Positions 32,152 through 44,063 of a stretch of 64,000 nucleotides of DNA are shown here, one piece after another. This DNA comes from Isoetes taiwanensis. Its lineage: Eukaryota > Streptophyta > Lycopodiopsida > Isoetales > Isoetaceae. A program made the position numbers and the translations under genes. Under the pieces are notes generated by a model. The model was not told where the DNA came from. It made no database searches and saw nothing but the letters and a program-made list of their open reading frames with translations. The first letter of the stretch is position 1. The number at the start of each line of letters is the position of its first letter. The stretch lies in the NCBI GenBank assembly GCA_021234155.1, contig JAJEKV010000001.1, positions 16,251,491 through 16,315,490 of the forward strand, written 5' to 3'.

Positions 32152-32270
32152 CATCAAAAATAAATAAGCCTTGTACAATGGTTATGCATCAAAAATAAAT
32201 AAGCCTTGTACAATGGTTAACCTAGATTTGCTTAATGATGTGCTAACCTAGATTTGCTTAATGATGTGCT
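32152..32270. repeat. Two adjoining tandem duplications (35 bp x 2, then 26 bp x 2)
   Basis: CATCAAAAATAAATAAGCCT and its continuation occur at 32152 and 32187. Immediately after, AACCTAGATTTGCTTAATGA and its continuation occur at 32219 and 32245. Both look exact, so they are recent. Confidence 0.9.
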
Positions 32271-32732
32271 CACTTGTTAAAATCGACTATCTAGGATTGG
32301 TTCAAGCAGGGGGTAGATATTATTTAGCTTCATGGAAAAAGATGATGTACCATCTCGTGCAGCAAAGGAGATATTTTCATGGTCAAGTTGTCTAATATTG
32401 ACTCTAGGTAGCGTGTCCGCTCTTATTCCCTCTTAGCTTAGCAAAGAAGAAGTTTTAAGTTTAAAATATTCTTCACGCACTTGGAGATGCATTGAATTGA
32501 ATAAATATACTTTATTTAGTGGTTCTAAGGACACAATGGTGTGGACGTGTTAAAAAATCCACCATAGATATATTTGTAGATCCCCACGATTTTCATCTAC
32601 AGGTGCAAATGTCATCTGGATAATGATGACTGATCAAAGAGCATATCTAAGCTAGTTGCACATTTGGCAGGCCTCCATAAAACAAAGGTTTTACTGCTGG
32701 CTAAGTACAAAAATGGCATATGGCAAAAAGGG
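32271..32732. other. 3' flank of the E3 ligase gene
   Basis: AT-rich sequence downstream of the ligase stop codon. It probably contains the 3' UTR; I could not fix a poly(A) site. Confidence 0.4.
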
Positions 32733-34550
32733 TCATTCAACGCTTTCTTTATTTGGAGCTTGCTGAATCAAGGTTAATAGTCCAATGCTTCTTCTACAGA
32801 AAGGGCATGCAGGTGGAGGTGAATAAGGAACTGCAGGATTAGGTTTGCTATGGCAGCAAATTGTGAGTATGCATGTAGCACACATCTGATGGCCACAGCT
32901 TTGGACTTCAATTGTGCAAGGCTGTTCAAAACAAATGCAGCAAATTTCGCGCTCGCTTCCATCAAAATTCTGCAATAAAACTAACGTCGTCACAAAACAA
33001 GAACTTGATTTCCAGAAAGAAGAAAGATCTTTAGAAAAAATATCTTTAAAGAAAAAGAAAAATTTATCAAGACCCTAAACCTGATCATCACTTGAGCTGC
33101 CTGATTCATCCCGAAGCTCCGGCGCTCCCTTTGGTCTCTTTTGTCTCGATTTATTAGCCTGAGCTAAGGCTGCTTCAAGCAAGCCCTTGGCTTCTGGATC
33201 TAAGTCATTCATAAACTTGCATGGTGAAGGCCAAACCAAAGGCTCGGCGGAGTTTGGATTAAGAAGAGCTGCACAAAGGGTGTGCTTGTATTTCCTAGCT
33301 ATGGAATATGCAGTATACCTGGTGCATTCCAACATAAAGTTATACTAAGCAAAACTTTGGCACTGCTTTAGATAAAGGGATCTAAACATACCCAGAGGAA
33401 TCCCTTTGGTGCCGATCTGCTCCCCAAGCAAGTAGTTCCTCAATCGCTTCAGGAGATCCGCCGCGAGCGGCATAATGCAGTGGAGTGCTTCCATGCCCTG
33501 GCCTTAAGTTCCAATGGAATTTAAAAGTCAATTTGGCATCTACACACATGTTTCAATTACAAAACATCGAGAACTGTGATATGTACCCATTAGAACTAGA
33601 TGTAGTACTTGCTGAAACCAAAGCTCCATTGTTTAGCAAGCTTTGAAGAACTGCCAAATGCCCTCCTCTTGCAGCTAGATGAAGTGCTGTAATACCCTTA
33701 CAATCTCTCATATTGATGAATCTGTTAAAACCCCTGCAGGATCAAGTGGCAAGGTAGTTTAATTCAGAGATAATAGTTGTCTACACAAGAATGGAGATTT
33801 TAGGGTTACCAAGAAGCAGCAACTGGTCCGCTTTGCGCGGCATCAAGGATTTGTGCTATACATTCTATATGGCCTCCTTTAGCAGCATAATGCAGGCATG
33901 TCCGCGAATGCGGGCAGTCAAAGAGAAGAACCTGAACAAAATTTGGCAGCATTTTCAGCATGGTTTGTGAAGTTTGAAATACTAAGAGAGCTATTTTTGA
34001 GAAACAGAACCACTTTTCGGAAAGACCAAGATGCCAATAAGAATAGAGAGCTTACATTAGCTCCACTTGCAAGTAGCTTCTCCACACACTTAGGCCTTCC
34101 ATACTTGCAAGCAAGCATCAGAGGTGTCTGTGATTTAAAAGGAAGAATTAGTAACGATATCTGTCAGAGAACATATGGTGGATCTGAATATATTAGCTCC
34201 AAAAAATCAGATCAGATCCCCTTACCTGCCCTGTATAAGCAGAGGCATTCACATCCTCGCCTTTTTCCACCAAAGAAGTCAAGACCTGCAAAACAAAGCC
34301 GTTCTAAATACATTGCCAAAATGAGCCAAAACCCTACAAAAATCATTCAGACATAAAACCCTACATCGGGCTGATCGTTTGATGCTGCCACATGCAAAGC
34401 AGGCAGTTTTTTGCGAAGCAATGTCCGATTAACAAATCTGGGCATGGTGACAGATAGATCCACCACAAAACACGAATCCCCATCTCTGATTGCATCGCAA
34501 ACCTGTTCCCAAACCCGCCCATTTCCATGGCAGCTTGCAGCCTGCCCCAT
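32733..34550 (-). CDS. XB3-type ankyrin-repeat RING E3 ubiquitin ligase, 8 exons, 390 aa
   Basis: Intact host gene. Exons read on the minus strand: 34550-34365, 34285-34226, 34127-34056, 33931-33810, 33733-33587, 33502-33392, 33318-33081, 32969-32733. All introns have GT-AG ends and the sum is 1173 bp, exactly 391 codons with the stop. The start MGQAASC gives a likely N-myristoylation site, as in rice XB3. Ankyrin repeats run from about residue 48 to 255 (for example TPLMLACKYGRPKCVEKLL, CLHYAAKGGHIECIAQIL, TPLHYAARGGSPEAIEELL). Then comes the family's SAEP-VWPSP-KF signature and a C3HC4-type RING at residues 322-370 (C322, C325, C337, H339, C342, C345, C367, C370). XB3 proteins ubiquitinate partners at the plasma membrane and act in immune-receptor signalling; the role here is inferred from family. 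An overlapping longer frame starting at 34627 is out of frame with the domains and was not used. Confidence 0.93.
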
Positions 34551-36380
34551 TGCAAGTAATGGCCTCGAAAATCTGCCGGATCCTTCCTAAAACATGGCAC
34601 TCTTATGTCGGAAGCATCATCCGGCATTTTTGTTCTCGCCCCATTTTCCAGAAACGAATGGGATCATCCTAAAACCCCTTTAATCCTCCGTAGCCGGCCT
34701 ACAAATCCCTTCTAAATCCAGACTATGTAGACCAGAGGAATAACTTCTAAATCAAGCCTCTTTTGCAAATACCTAATGGATTTGGAATAAAAAAAAATTA
34801 AAACTTTAGGGAGAAGCGATGATGCTCTGTTTAAAGGCCAAAATCGGGCCAGGAATTGATCCGACCGGAATGCAAGAAATTGCCCAAAATTTTCCAGATT
34901 ACGACGGGAAAGAAGAGACTTTGAGGCACATCACTTTACAACAGTGGACACGGCACCTCAGGAAAGAATAAAAAGCTCTTTGGCGCTGCTTTAATCGGGC
35001 AGAAAAGGTGCTGCTCTGCTGCAGAGGGGTCTGATTTTGTGAACAGGGAGATGGAGCGTTTAAGTCTGAACAATCGGTCAGCAGCAGAGCAGGCAAGGAC
35101 GGGGAATCGCTCCCTCTTAATAAAATAACTGATTTAACTGCCCACTAATCCCAGTTGCCGGAAAATCTTGACCTAAGATCCAACGGCTGAGGTTTGGCAA
35201 TTTCTTCTACTATGCTTCTCGGAAATCCGTAGCGGTATAGGAACTTTTAATGGTCCCGATTTTTTGGGCACTATTTCTTGGTGCATCGTGCCCGTTCTTG
35301 AGATTAAATTAGAAATTTATGTAGTTGACAAGCCCCATTAACAAAAATATGGTGTCTAGTATTGAATCTCACATTTCTCTAGACTTTTGTCGGTGTCTAG
35401 CAGTGGTTAATTCAATAATTCAATACTGATGCAATGACCTTTTTTTTTTCCCCACCACAGCTGAAAACGCGTGAAATTCCTATCCTCTCCAGAAGATCAG
35501 ACGATCGGCTCTACATACTTCTTCAATAAGCCTTATGTCATTACTCCCTTATACTCAAGTTGTATCACGTGCATCGTCCTAGGTCACGAGCTCAACATTA
35601 GCAGATTCTATTTGACACCCATGATCAGAATATTGTATTCTAATGTTAAACTTTTTATGCCATCCGTGTACTAAGTCAATGAGCTCTTCTGGGGTTTGAT
35701 TTAAGATGTCTCAACACCCATGTGCCCAAACTGCACAACAAATGAACCATTGTATCTTTGGAAATCCCTTGATTGTGCCAGTGTTGTAGATGAATGTTGT
35801 GCCCACGTAAAGAAAATCATCAGAAGGTCCAGACAAATCATTCGCTTACCAACTTTACCAACTTGGGCCCTGCCATCCATGATGGCGAAGCCTCACCTTG
35901 ACTCCTTATCTGTCTTTTTGTAATTTGCTTTAAACAACTGATTCATCAGATCTCGATCCTCAAAGCTTCCTTTTATCCATGTCAAATAGACAGATGGTGC
36001 AATGAATATACCCCACAACATTTATGTCGTTTATCACAGAAATATTCTCCTCCTAAGTTTAGGCTTTACTCTTCAAAGTATGTCTTGTATTAGAACTCCT
36101 TATGTTGTTGAGAAAAAGTAGTATGTGTAAATTTAATATAATATATACTATTGTGTCTTAACAATGTTTATGCTTTATATAGAATCCTTCCACCAAATGG
36201 CATAACATATACTCCACATTTGGCCACTTCAATGCAAATAAAACACTTGCCTTCTAATATCTCAAACACGTTTTTTACACGTTTCGTGTGTTTTTTTTTT
36301 CGAGGAAGTACATATCTTTCAAGACTACTTATTATCGCAAAAAGCATCGCATATAACTTTGCATTTGCATATTATGTATT
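34551..36380. other. Upstream region of the E3 ligase and unassigned DNA
   Basis: The part nearest 34551 should hold the 5' UTR and promoter of the ligase (reading leftward). Beyond it I see only short frames (for example 35471-35674, 35720-35923) without recognisable content. No RNA gene and no repeat pair found. Confidence 0.4.
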
Positions 36381-36383
36381 ATT

Positions 36384-36430
36384 ACAAGAAATTTATCGCG
36401 GCGGCCAAGGCCGCCGCGAACATTTCTCTT
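36384..36430. repeat. Hairpin motif, CACTA-end-like, copy 1
   Basis: ACAAGAAATTTAT followed by a perfect 10 bp stem, CGCGGCGGCC and GGCCGCCGCG (36397-36418, 2-base loop), then AACATTTCT. The frame ACAAGAAATTTAT...AACATTTCTTT recurs at 39450-39490. Many plant CACTA elements begin CACTACAAGAAA followed by such a hairpin; here the first bases are degenerate. Confidence 0.6.
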
Positions 36431-36506
36431 TACCAACTTGATATTATTTCAAGATGAAATTTTTCTACTAAATAACCTATTCATTAGTCAAGTTAAATGC
36501 CAGTCT

Positions 36507-36581
36507 AAAAGTTAATGGCAACAACATTTAAACACATGAAATCAAAAGTTAATAGGCAACAACATTTAAACACATGAAATC
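36507..36581. repeat. Tandem duplication, 37 bp x 2
   Basis: AAAAGTTAATGGCAACAACA plus 17 bases occurs twice (starts 36507 and 36544), differing by one inserted base. Confidence 0.9.
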
Positions 36582-39448
36582 AGTTTCTTTAAATGGAATG
36601 GTGAATTGGGCTTTTAAGAATTCTAGGAACTATGACCCTCAAATTGAATATTGTCTACTTCAGGAACTTGATGGGAAACCTTAGTGTTCCAATGGAACAA
36701 ACAAATATCAAAGAAGATACAATCATGATTTACGCCTAGTATTGTCCTTCTCAAGTCAAATCTTGGGCAGAAGATAGAAAGCACAAATGACTAGGTCATA
36801 AATCCTTGGCAAACACTCGTCATAAATGATGTGAATGCAAGGACTATCATAACTTGTTCAGCACCTTCTTGTGCAACTCTAATGCGTTTAAGAGTTCCTA
36901 TTTCACAAATCATGGGGCCAACATGTTCAAAATCATCTGTATTATATGGGTTTTAAAATGGTGAGAATTTTAGATTGATTGATGAGATAAGGTTTGTTGC
37001 AAACGTTTTTACGAAAATTTAAAGCAACAAAATTAAATAATTGTTTGCAATTGTTGGGAAAACAAAAAAAGGAAGATTGTTCGAGAAAAAAACACAAAAG
37101 ATGAAGAAAGAAAAAGCTTCACATGCAAAATTTTCTCATAACGGAAAACCATAGCTGTTTCTGGTTTTGTGTGATTGAATATCCTAAGAACCTTATTAAC
37201 TGTACTTCCATTTCTGGAATTTCTTTCATTGCTACATACCCAAGAACCTTATTAACTATACTTCCATTTTTCCATTTCTGGAATTTCTTTCATTGCTACA
37301 TACCCCTGTTTAATGAAGTCTTTATTGTCCATCCATCGTGTACGAATCATGCCATCGTGATCTTTTTGTCAAATTGGGATACAAAATGTAAGCTGGCACA
37401 CAAATTTCATTGACTCGAAAATGTTCCTTGAGTTTGGTTTGCAAAGATCTCGTGTCCACACCTCTGTTGGGATGCATCGGTTGAGACCTATTAGCCTCTA
37501 GTCGGATGTTTGATGCTCCAAAATTTATTCTCGAATAATATGGGAACAACTGTGGTATGAAGAAAGTCTTTATCAAACTTCTGATCAGAAGCCAGTTGTG
37601 CAGGTTTCGGCTTTTGCTTTCTTCGCGTTTTATGCCATGAAGAACGGTGAGCTTCCTTGCCATGACTCGGCATTTGGCATTGTTCTTTCATGTCGGCTTA
37701 TCCATAAAATTTCGAAACTTTTATGCCATTTTGTTCTTCCCGCACAAAAGCGTTACATAGCGATAGCCACACCGCCACCACATCGCCATAAACAAATCCG
37801 TCTCAAGATGTGGGATGGGTAGGGAAGAAGCCGAGACTCCACTTTGCTCCAGCCATATGAACCAACCATCTGCGCCAAACACAATGAGCCTTTTCGAGAA
37901 AGAAATTTTTACGCCCTAGATAGCGGACCGCGATAGCACATCAAGCACACAAAAATAAAGCGATGGACGAGGGAAACAAAACAAAACAAAAACGAGACAT
38001 GCAAGTCACCGGTGCATATTGTAACAAAGTGCATGTAACAATCTTTGAAAGTGCTTTCTCTAGCCAAAAAGATACTCATAATTGGGTCCAGCTGGACCTA
38101 CTGCTTTAGCTGTTTCGTTGCATTTCTTATGCATGTTAGGAACATTATAGAGTAAGTATAATTTTTTGAAAGAACAGATGGTTAAAAATACCTTGCCTTC
38201 ACCTCTAGTGACCAATTTGGGCCCAAAGTAAAAACTTGTTCTATTTCTATTAGGAGATCCAATAAACCTGCAAAATGGCATGAAACACCAATCAAATGTG
38301 CCTGACAAACTAAAACATAATTAGAGATCCTAAAGACATAATTGAAAAGTCTAGGAAGCTTACATAGACTCCTGCTGGAATAGCAAAAAACAGGATGGCC
38401 AATTAAATGCCTACAAATAGATATTAGATAAAAAATAAAGTTCAACAAAATAGGCATATAGTATAGTAACATAAACTTTGAAGCAAAATTTGAAGGTGGG
38501 TGGCGAAGCCCCACGAAAGGAAATCAAAATCGGAGATGAATCTAAGAGCAATGAGGCAAATCAATACCACGAAAAACATCGAATTAAGCATGGAAACCAT
38601 AAAAGAAAATCTGAATAGCCTGTTTATATAGCCCGTTCCAGGATTAGGGTGTTAGAATTTACCTGCTCTAGCTATGGCATCGAAGAAAAAAAATATTTGG
38701 ATGCTTGTGGCGATGGATAGTAGCTTAAAAGAGTTGCTCCTACGATTTGCCCTAAGATTTAAAGCTTCACCAAATGATGGAAAGTGGAGGAAGCGGCCAA
38801 TTCCATAACGCACAACTATCGCGGAAAAAGGAAAAAAATGGGTGCTATAGAAAACAATTCGGTCCCAAAATACCAAGCAAGAATCATAGAGCAAAAATGC
38901 ACAACCACAGAAAGATGTACAATCGATTCACAGTCCGATGGCCTGCCGTCTAATCGAATCTGAAACATAGAAACGCATGCTTTTTACGGATAGCCTCTTG
39001 CCCAAAACATCTTGACCTCTGAAGCTAAAATCTGGGGACGAAACGGAGAATGCATCCGAAGAAAAAATTGACTGGAACCTAATGTCTGGGAACCTAAGGA
39101 AAAAATGGAGGCTTTTGGTAGAGCTCCTCCCCACGAAGATCCGGGCGCCATCATAACCACTTCGGCTCCGGTGTGCCATCTGCGAAGTAAATGAAGAAAG
39201 CGATATCATTTGTCCGCCTTTGTTGATCCGCTATGCAGGCTTCGGCTATGGTGTCTTTCATCTTCATCCGCACTATGCCGCTCAGCCATCCACCGCCATA
39301 TCCCGGAGACCGTTCACGAGAATCGGCGGACGGTGTTGTCCGGCCGGACACGCGGCAACAAAGGAGAGATCGATTACGGTATGAAAAAATACCCATGACA
39401 AAAACAGAAAATAGAAATTTGAAACTCACTTATATATGTGTAGATATA
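36582..39448. other. Unassigned stretch between the two hairpin motifs
   Basis: No gene I can name. Short minus-strand frames at 38060-38308, 38182-38514, 38652-38894, 38928-39209 and 39151-39429 cluster. Splice-like borders are visible on the minus strand: an acceptor before GTTTATTGGATCTCC near 38275 and a donor after GGCAAG near 38195, and another donor near 38660. They could be remnants of one minus-strand gene, starting near 39429 just inside the second hairpin motif, but no domain is recognisable. If the two hairpin motifs are transposon parts this stretch may be element interior. Confidence 0.3.
37187..37306. repeat. Tandem duplication, about 55-65 bp x 2
   Basis: AAGAACCTTATTAACT, TACTTCCATTT and CTGGAATTTCTTTCATTGCT recur in order (starts 37187 and 37242), the second copy with a short TTTTTCCA insertion. 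Confidence 0.85.
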
Positions 39449-39449
39449 T

Positions 39450-39490
39450 ACAAGAAATTTATAGTGGCGGCCACCACTAACATTTCTTTT
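39450..39490. repeat. Hairpin motif, CACTA-end-like, copy 2
   Basis: ACAAGAAATTTAT followed by an imperfect hairpin AGTGGCGGCCACCACT (39463-39478) and AACATTTCTTTT. Same orientation and same outer sequence as the motif at 36384, with a changed stem. Confidence 0.6.
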
Positions 39491-39813
39491 GTCGACGTAC
39501 TTAATAGCCTGAAATGTGTATATTCAAAATGGCATGCGCAGCCAAGTTGCAAGATCTGGGTATATTCTATGCTACAAATATGTGTTTGAGTTGGAAGGCA
39601 TTGCACTTAGTAGATGTATTGTATCACACTTAAATAGAAGGAATAGAATCCTTTTTGAGAACTTTAAAGATATGAAGCAACTAAATATGTGTATTAGTAG
39701 AATAGAGTAGAATAGAGTTTTTATCGTCCACGGAGACCAATTGGCCTATGGGACCCAAACAGAAGGCGCAGCAAGCGTATTACTATCCGGGTTAAAAAAA
39801 ACCCCTCCCCACC

Positions 39814-42800
39814 CTAAAGGGTTGTTTGGGGGAAAAACCGTGACAGGAATAGGTTTGCTGTCAAACTGTATAAATACAAATACAAATAGAGACAGAAATA
39901 TGTACATGTATCAGATAAGTGCCCGAGGACCGAGCTGATCTCGGCGATCCATGATCTCTTGAATGTATGAGCCCAACCTCGTACCGAGCTTGTGCTCAGC
40001 ATCTCATGCAAGGGCTGGCCAGGACGGACCAGCTCAGCATAGCGTATCCGAATGTCATCATATGCCGGACAACTCTGACGGGTATGGCGTTCGTCTTCCA
40101 CAGCTCCAACCTGGCAGCGTTGACAAAGCTTCTCCTAACGCCGTTCCCCAACCCATCTCCCTATCTCAATCCAGAGATGATGTGTAGTTGTGCAGATAGA
40201 GGCAATGGTCTGCGCTTTTTCATGAGTAGATGAGTGCGCGGGTAGCATTGCGGGCCCTGCTCCAACATGGGATTTATGTGGTGTTGATAATGTGCCGTCT
40301 TGACATGTTCAAGGGTGCTGGCATCCCATAGCTTACTAAGGAAGCATGCGTCAAGGTACTGTCTGAGGCTGCGGTGATCTGCCTCCATTTGCACTTGGAT
40401 GCACCTGTGCTCTTGCACATTCCATCTGGCCAGCCACTGAGCTCTCTTTTCCTGCCAGTAGGCTTTTAGGGTTTGAGGCCCCATTGCCACAGTGTAAACG
40501 AGGTTAGGGAGACGAGTATCGTCCATGCTGACCACCTTCTGGAAGTAGACGATGTGTCTGTCAAGGGCCCCCCTTTGAAGAGGCAAGTAACCTGTTTCCT
40601 GCAGCAGTATCAGGTATGGAGCTATGGACTTCACCCCCAGGGCCCGTGCCAAGAAAGCTTTCTGCACCTGCTTCAAGTCATTCCAAGTGGCGAGGGAAAT
40701 CACCGGGCCCCAGACCTCGACTCCGTACAAAAGCATAGGTTCTACTAGCATCTTGAATAGGTGCGATTGATGGGCCCAATCATACAGCTCTGCCTTGTGG
40801 CTATTGTTCTCCATTACATAGAGTGCCTTCCAACCTGCTGCGGCTCGCAGTCGGATGGAATTGTCCCAGTTCATGGTCGACGGGAATTCCACCTCCAAAT
40901 ATTTGTAAGCAGCCGGATACCACTTCAACATTTTGGCCGCGATAAGTGAGGATTGGAGGCCTTGGCTGGCATGTGGACGATACCAGAACCACCTTGGTTT
41001 CAACTAAGTTGATACGCATGTCAGTCACCTGGCAAAATGCATCTAGGGCATCAAGATGGCGTTGCATGTCTGCTTGACTGTGTGCTAGGAGGTCCTCATT
41101 GTCAGCATAGATCAGCTGCTTGATGATCTGGTGTAGGAGGTGAGGCCCATTGCCTCCATTATCAGTGAGCCATCTCTCAGCTGATCAATATACATGCCAA
41201 ATAGTGTGGGAGAGAGAGGGCATCCCTGGCAGACTCCAATATTGCTCTCCAATGGTTGGCCCGCTATTTGCAGCCGGCCGGTGCATGTCTCATATAACCT
41301 GTACATCGCATTCTGCAGTTCGGCAGGGATGTCTAGCTGCTGCAATCTTGCCCACAGCTTTTCCCGAGCACACTATCAAAAGCCTTGGCGAAGTCTACGA
41401 AGCAGCAATACAGATCTTGCCGATGGTTCCTGCTGTCCTCAACCAGAGTCTACAGCGTGAAGCTATGATCTATGGTTGAGTGCCTCGGCCTGAATCCTGC
41501 CTGTGTGAGTGCCCGCACTCCTGTTGCCTCTGCCCATCCTGTCAACTGCCGCTCGAGGATCCCGGCGAAGAGCTCTGCAAACACTGAGCTGATCATAATG
41601 GTCCGGTAATTGGTCGGGCAATGTGGGTTTACTGCCTTGTAGATTGGGACAACCCTGCTAGTGGTCCATTCCGGGGGAAAACCTTCCCGCAATGCCTTGT
41701 TGAACATGTCGGTCAGTACCGGTGCCATGGATGGTCCTGCCCACTTGAGTAACTCTACCTGCATGCCATCAAGGTCTGGTGCTTTACCATTGGCTAGACG
41801 TTACAGCCCCTGTGCTACCTCCGCCTCTGTAATTCAGTACTGGGCTCTACTGGGGGGGTAATGTCGTCCGTGCACCCTCAGGATTGTAGAGCTGCTGCAA
41901 GTACTGCCCCCACTGTTCTGAAGTGATATTTCCTGTGGGCGGCACTGGCCTCCTGAGCACTCTCTGCCAGAATGTCCTGGGATGACGTTCCAAGAGGAAG
42001 AACATTTCCTGTTGATGGGCCGCAATGTACCTAGCCTTTCTAGCCTTAAGGAAAGTGCGGTATTGTTTCACTGCATCTGAGCGTAGAGCAGGGTATGTGA
42101 CTTGGCGGAGCCAGCGTTTGCATTCTTTGCACTCGGCATTGAACCACTGGTTACTCAGAAAGGTCGTAGCTCTCGAGGTTTGCCCGGGGCAACTTCTCCC
42201 AAAACACCTCTTTGCAGCAGCCCCGAGGATATCAATGAGCCTGCCTGCCTGCTGCTCCAGCGTTGAGAATTGTGAAATGCTTGCCAGATTCTCCGTACGC
42301 ATCTGGGAGTAAGTAGGAGCGTGCTCATAGTCCAGTTTGAGCTGAGGCATACGAGGAGGTGTTGGACGGACGTCTGGAGCAACCTGCCAAGCCAGCTGCA
42401 AGTAGAGCGGCAGGTGGTCTGAGTCCACCTCCTCATCCCTACCAGTTGTTCCCATTCGAAAATATTTGACGAGATGCATGTCCTGCTCGGCCACCAAAAC
42501 ATAGTCTACCATGCTGGACCCACCTCCCTAGTTCTCCTGCCTGCAAATGTGCTGGCTGGAGGACGGCCACTGTGCTAGTCCAGAGCAAATCACAAGGTCA
42601 AAGATACTGCAAAGCAGCAACAACTGCCTCCCATAGCGCGAGACCTGAATGTGATCTAATGCCCCTGGCCAAGCTCCTACTGAAGGGCTCAGCTGCAACA
42701 CATCATCTGCGAGAGGGTCAAATCTCATCGGCTGTTCCATGCCAATGCGGGCATTGAAGTCTCCAACGAACATGACCCTATCCTTCTGCTTGTGCTGCTA

Positions 42801-43214
42801 CATGTCATCGTATAGATCGACATAGGGCTCCAACCTATCCACACCCGGATGGTTGTGATAGAAGTTGCTTTCGGCATGTGGGAAGTAGCAAGCGGCTACA
42901 AAGAGAGGACTACCACTGCAATTCTGCATGCACACCCATAGGTACCTGTTATGTTTGTCTGTCTTACACAGGGAAACTGATTGTGCCAGGGCTGTCCGGT
43001 AGTAGCAGGCGACCCCTCCGTGCCCTCGCTTTCCCGTGCATTCGATGAAGACGGAGTAGCGATGGTATCCTGGCAAGTCGGGTAGTCTATGTCCAGCATG
43101 CTCCCATGTTTCCATGAGGAAAATGAGGTCCATATCGGCGGCAACTGAGTTGAGACTATCTTGCTTATGCCATGGGAAGCCCCGACAATTGTAAGAGACC
43201 ATGCACAGGCACAA
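39814..43214 (-). pseudogene. LINE ORF2: endonuclease, reverse transcriptase, zinc finger (broken)
   Basis: Starts MCLCMVSYNCRGFPWHKQDS with the endonuclease motifs SYNCRGF, LIFLMETWE, FVGDFNARIG (42775-42745) and SDHLPLYLQL (42425-42395). RT follows with TSRVVPIYKAVNPHCPTNYR, QAGFRPRHSTIDH (41500-41462), VCQGCPLSPTLFGMYIDQL (41242-41187), and the catalytic box read as LIYADNEDLLAHSQ (41112-41070), where the usual YADD is YADN. The late RT and connection part is a 280-codon frame (41003-40161). The tail carries HTRQSCPAYDDIR, a zinc-knuckle-like end (from 40101). About six frame breaks separate these parts. Target-primed reverse transcription is the known role of ORF2; this copy is dead. Confidence 0.9.
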
Positions 43215-43255
43215 TTCCTATTTGCTGGCAGGAGCTGCAGCAGTAGGTTTGGCCC

Positions 43256-44019
43256 TCACAGCACAAGGGATGGTGGTGGAGGTGGAGTGGCATGTGGCCT
43301 GTCGGCAGTGGCAGGTGATGCCATTGTAGCAGGATGTGTAGTTGGGGTCGCGGCAGAAGGGCCTTGAGAGTTTGAGGCGTCTGTATCAGCATTTGGTGGC
43401 CTGAAGATCCGCATCCTTCCCCGGACCAGCCCTGTTGTGCCTCCTTGTTTGCGGACACTCTTGACTTTCTCCAACTCATGCCTGCGGTCCTCTTGCTATG
43501 CCGCACGCTTCACATGGTGGTGGTGGTCTCCGCGACCTCTGATTGGAGGCGGGAGATGGTTACCCTTATCTGCTGATCAGCATGCTGCCTATCTTGTGCC
43601 ATGGTCTCTATGATGGTGGAGAGGGAGTCCAAACGAGCCCGCGGGTCAACAAGATCTTGCTTCTGTTGTTGTCTTTCGAAGTGTGCTAAACGGATGTCGT
43701 CTTCCAGTTGTTGTGTATGGGTCTCCATCTCTGCAATCCGATGTCTATCTATTGCCAGTTGTCTTCTGAGAACATGGGGCATCGAGGCCTGGATCTCTTC
43801 TGCCATGTCTGCAAGTCGAGTCCTGTTGCATGCGATTCCCGCCTCCAGTTTTTTCAAGACCGTCGTTTGTGCCTGGTCCATCAGGTCTGAACAACAATCA
43901 ATCTCCTCTCGGGTCGATCTTGCTGATTGGGTCTTTGCCCGTGCTTCTGTCCTCATGGAAGTGGCCTCTCCCTTGTTCCTGTCGTCTGGTCGGGGCTGTT
44001 TACATGGGGGACCATCCAC
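43256..44019 (-). pseudogene. LINE ORF1-like coiled-coil protein
   Basis: The main frame (44019-43510, 169 codons) is rich in Gln, Glu, Arg and Leu with heptad spacing (for example LAIDRHRIAEMETHTQQLED), as expected for a LINE ORF1 RNA chaperone with a trimeric coiled coil. A shifted continuation (43474-43256) is basic (VRKQGGTTGLVRGRMRIF) and then Pro/Ala/Thr-rich. No RRM or CCHC motif is visible. The start is the first ATG of the long frame, shortly before the end of the element. Confidence 0.65.
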
Positions 44020-44063
44020 TTGATTCTCCTAGGCGGGCTCGTCCTGTCTGAGATCGGTAGCTT

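Larger units (their letters stand above)
39700..44045 (-). mobile_element. Near full-length LINE with two ORFs (minus)
   Basis: A non-LTR retrotransposon read from about 44045 down to 39700. ORF1 is followed by ORF2 with endonuclease, RT and a zinc-finger tail, then a 3' UTR. The 3' end is not poly(A) but a short (TCTAT)n-type microsatellite (plus strand TAGAATAGAGTAGAATAGAG, about 39700-39716), preceded by a conserved end segment (39717-39757) shared with the LINE ending at 52270. No target-site duplication was found. The clade is not assigned; the tail type argues against an ordinary plant L1. Confidence 0.9.

Noticed and set aside
34361-34627. Longer first frame of the ligase locus starting at 34627
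   Set aside because: It is out of frame with the ankyrin repeats; the MGQ start at 34550 matches the XB3 family and fits the exon phases.
36384-39490. A single CACTA element bounded by the two hairpin motifs
   Set aside because: The motifs face the same way, whereas the two ends of one element should be inverted; CACTA itself is not seen at either.
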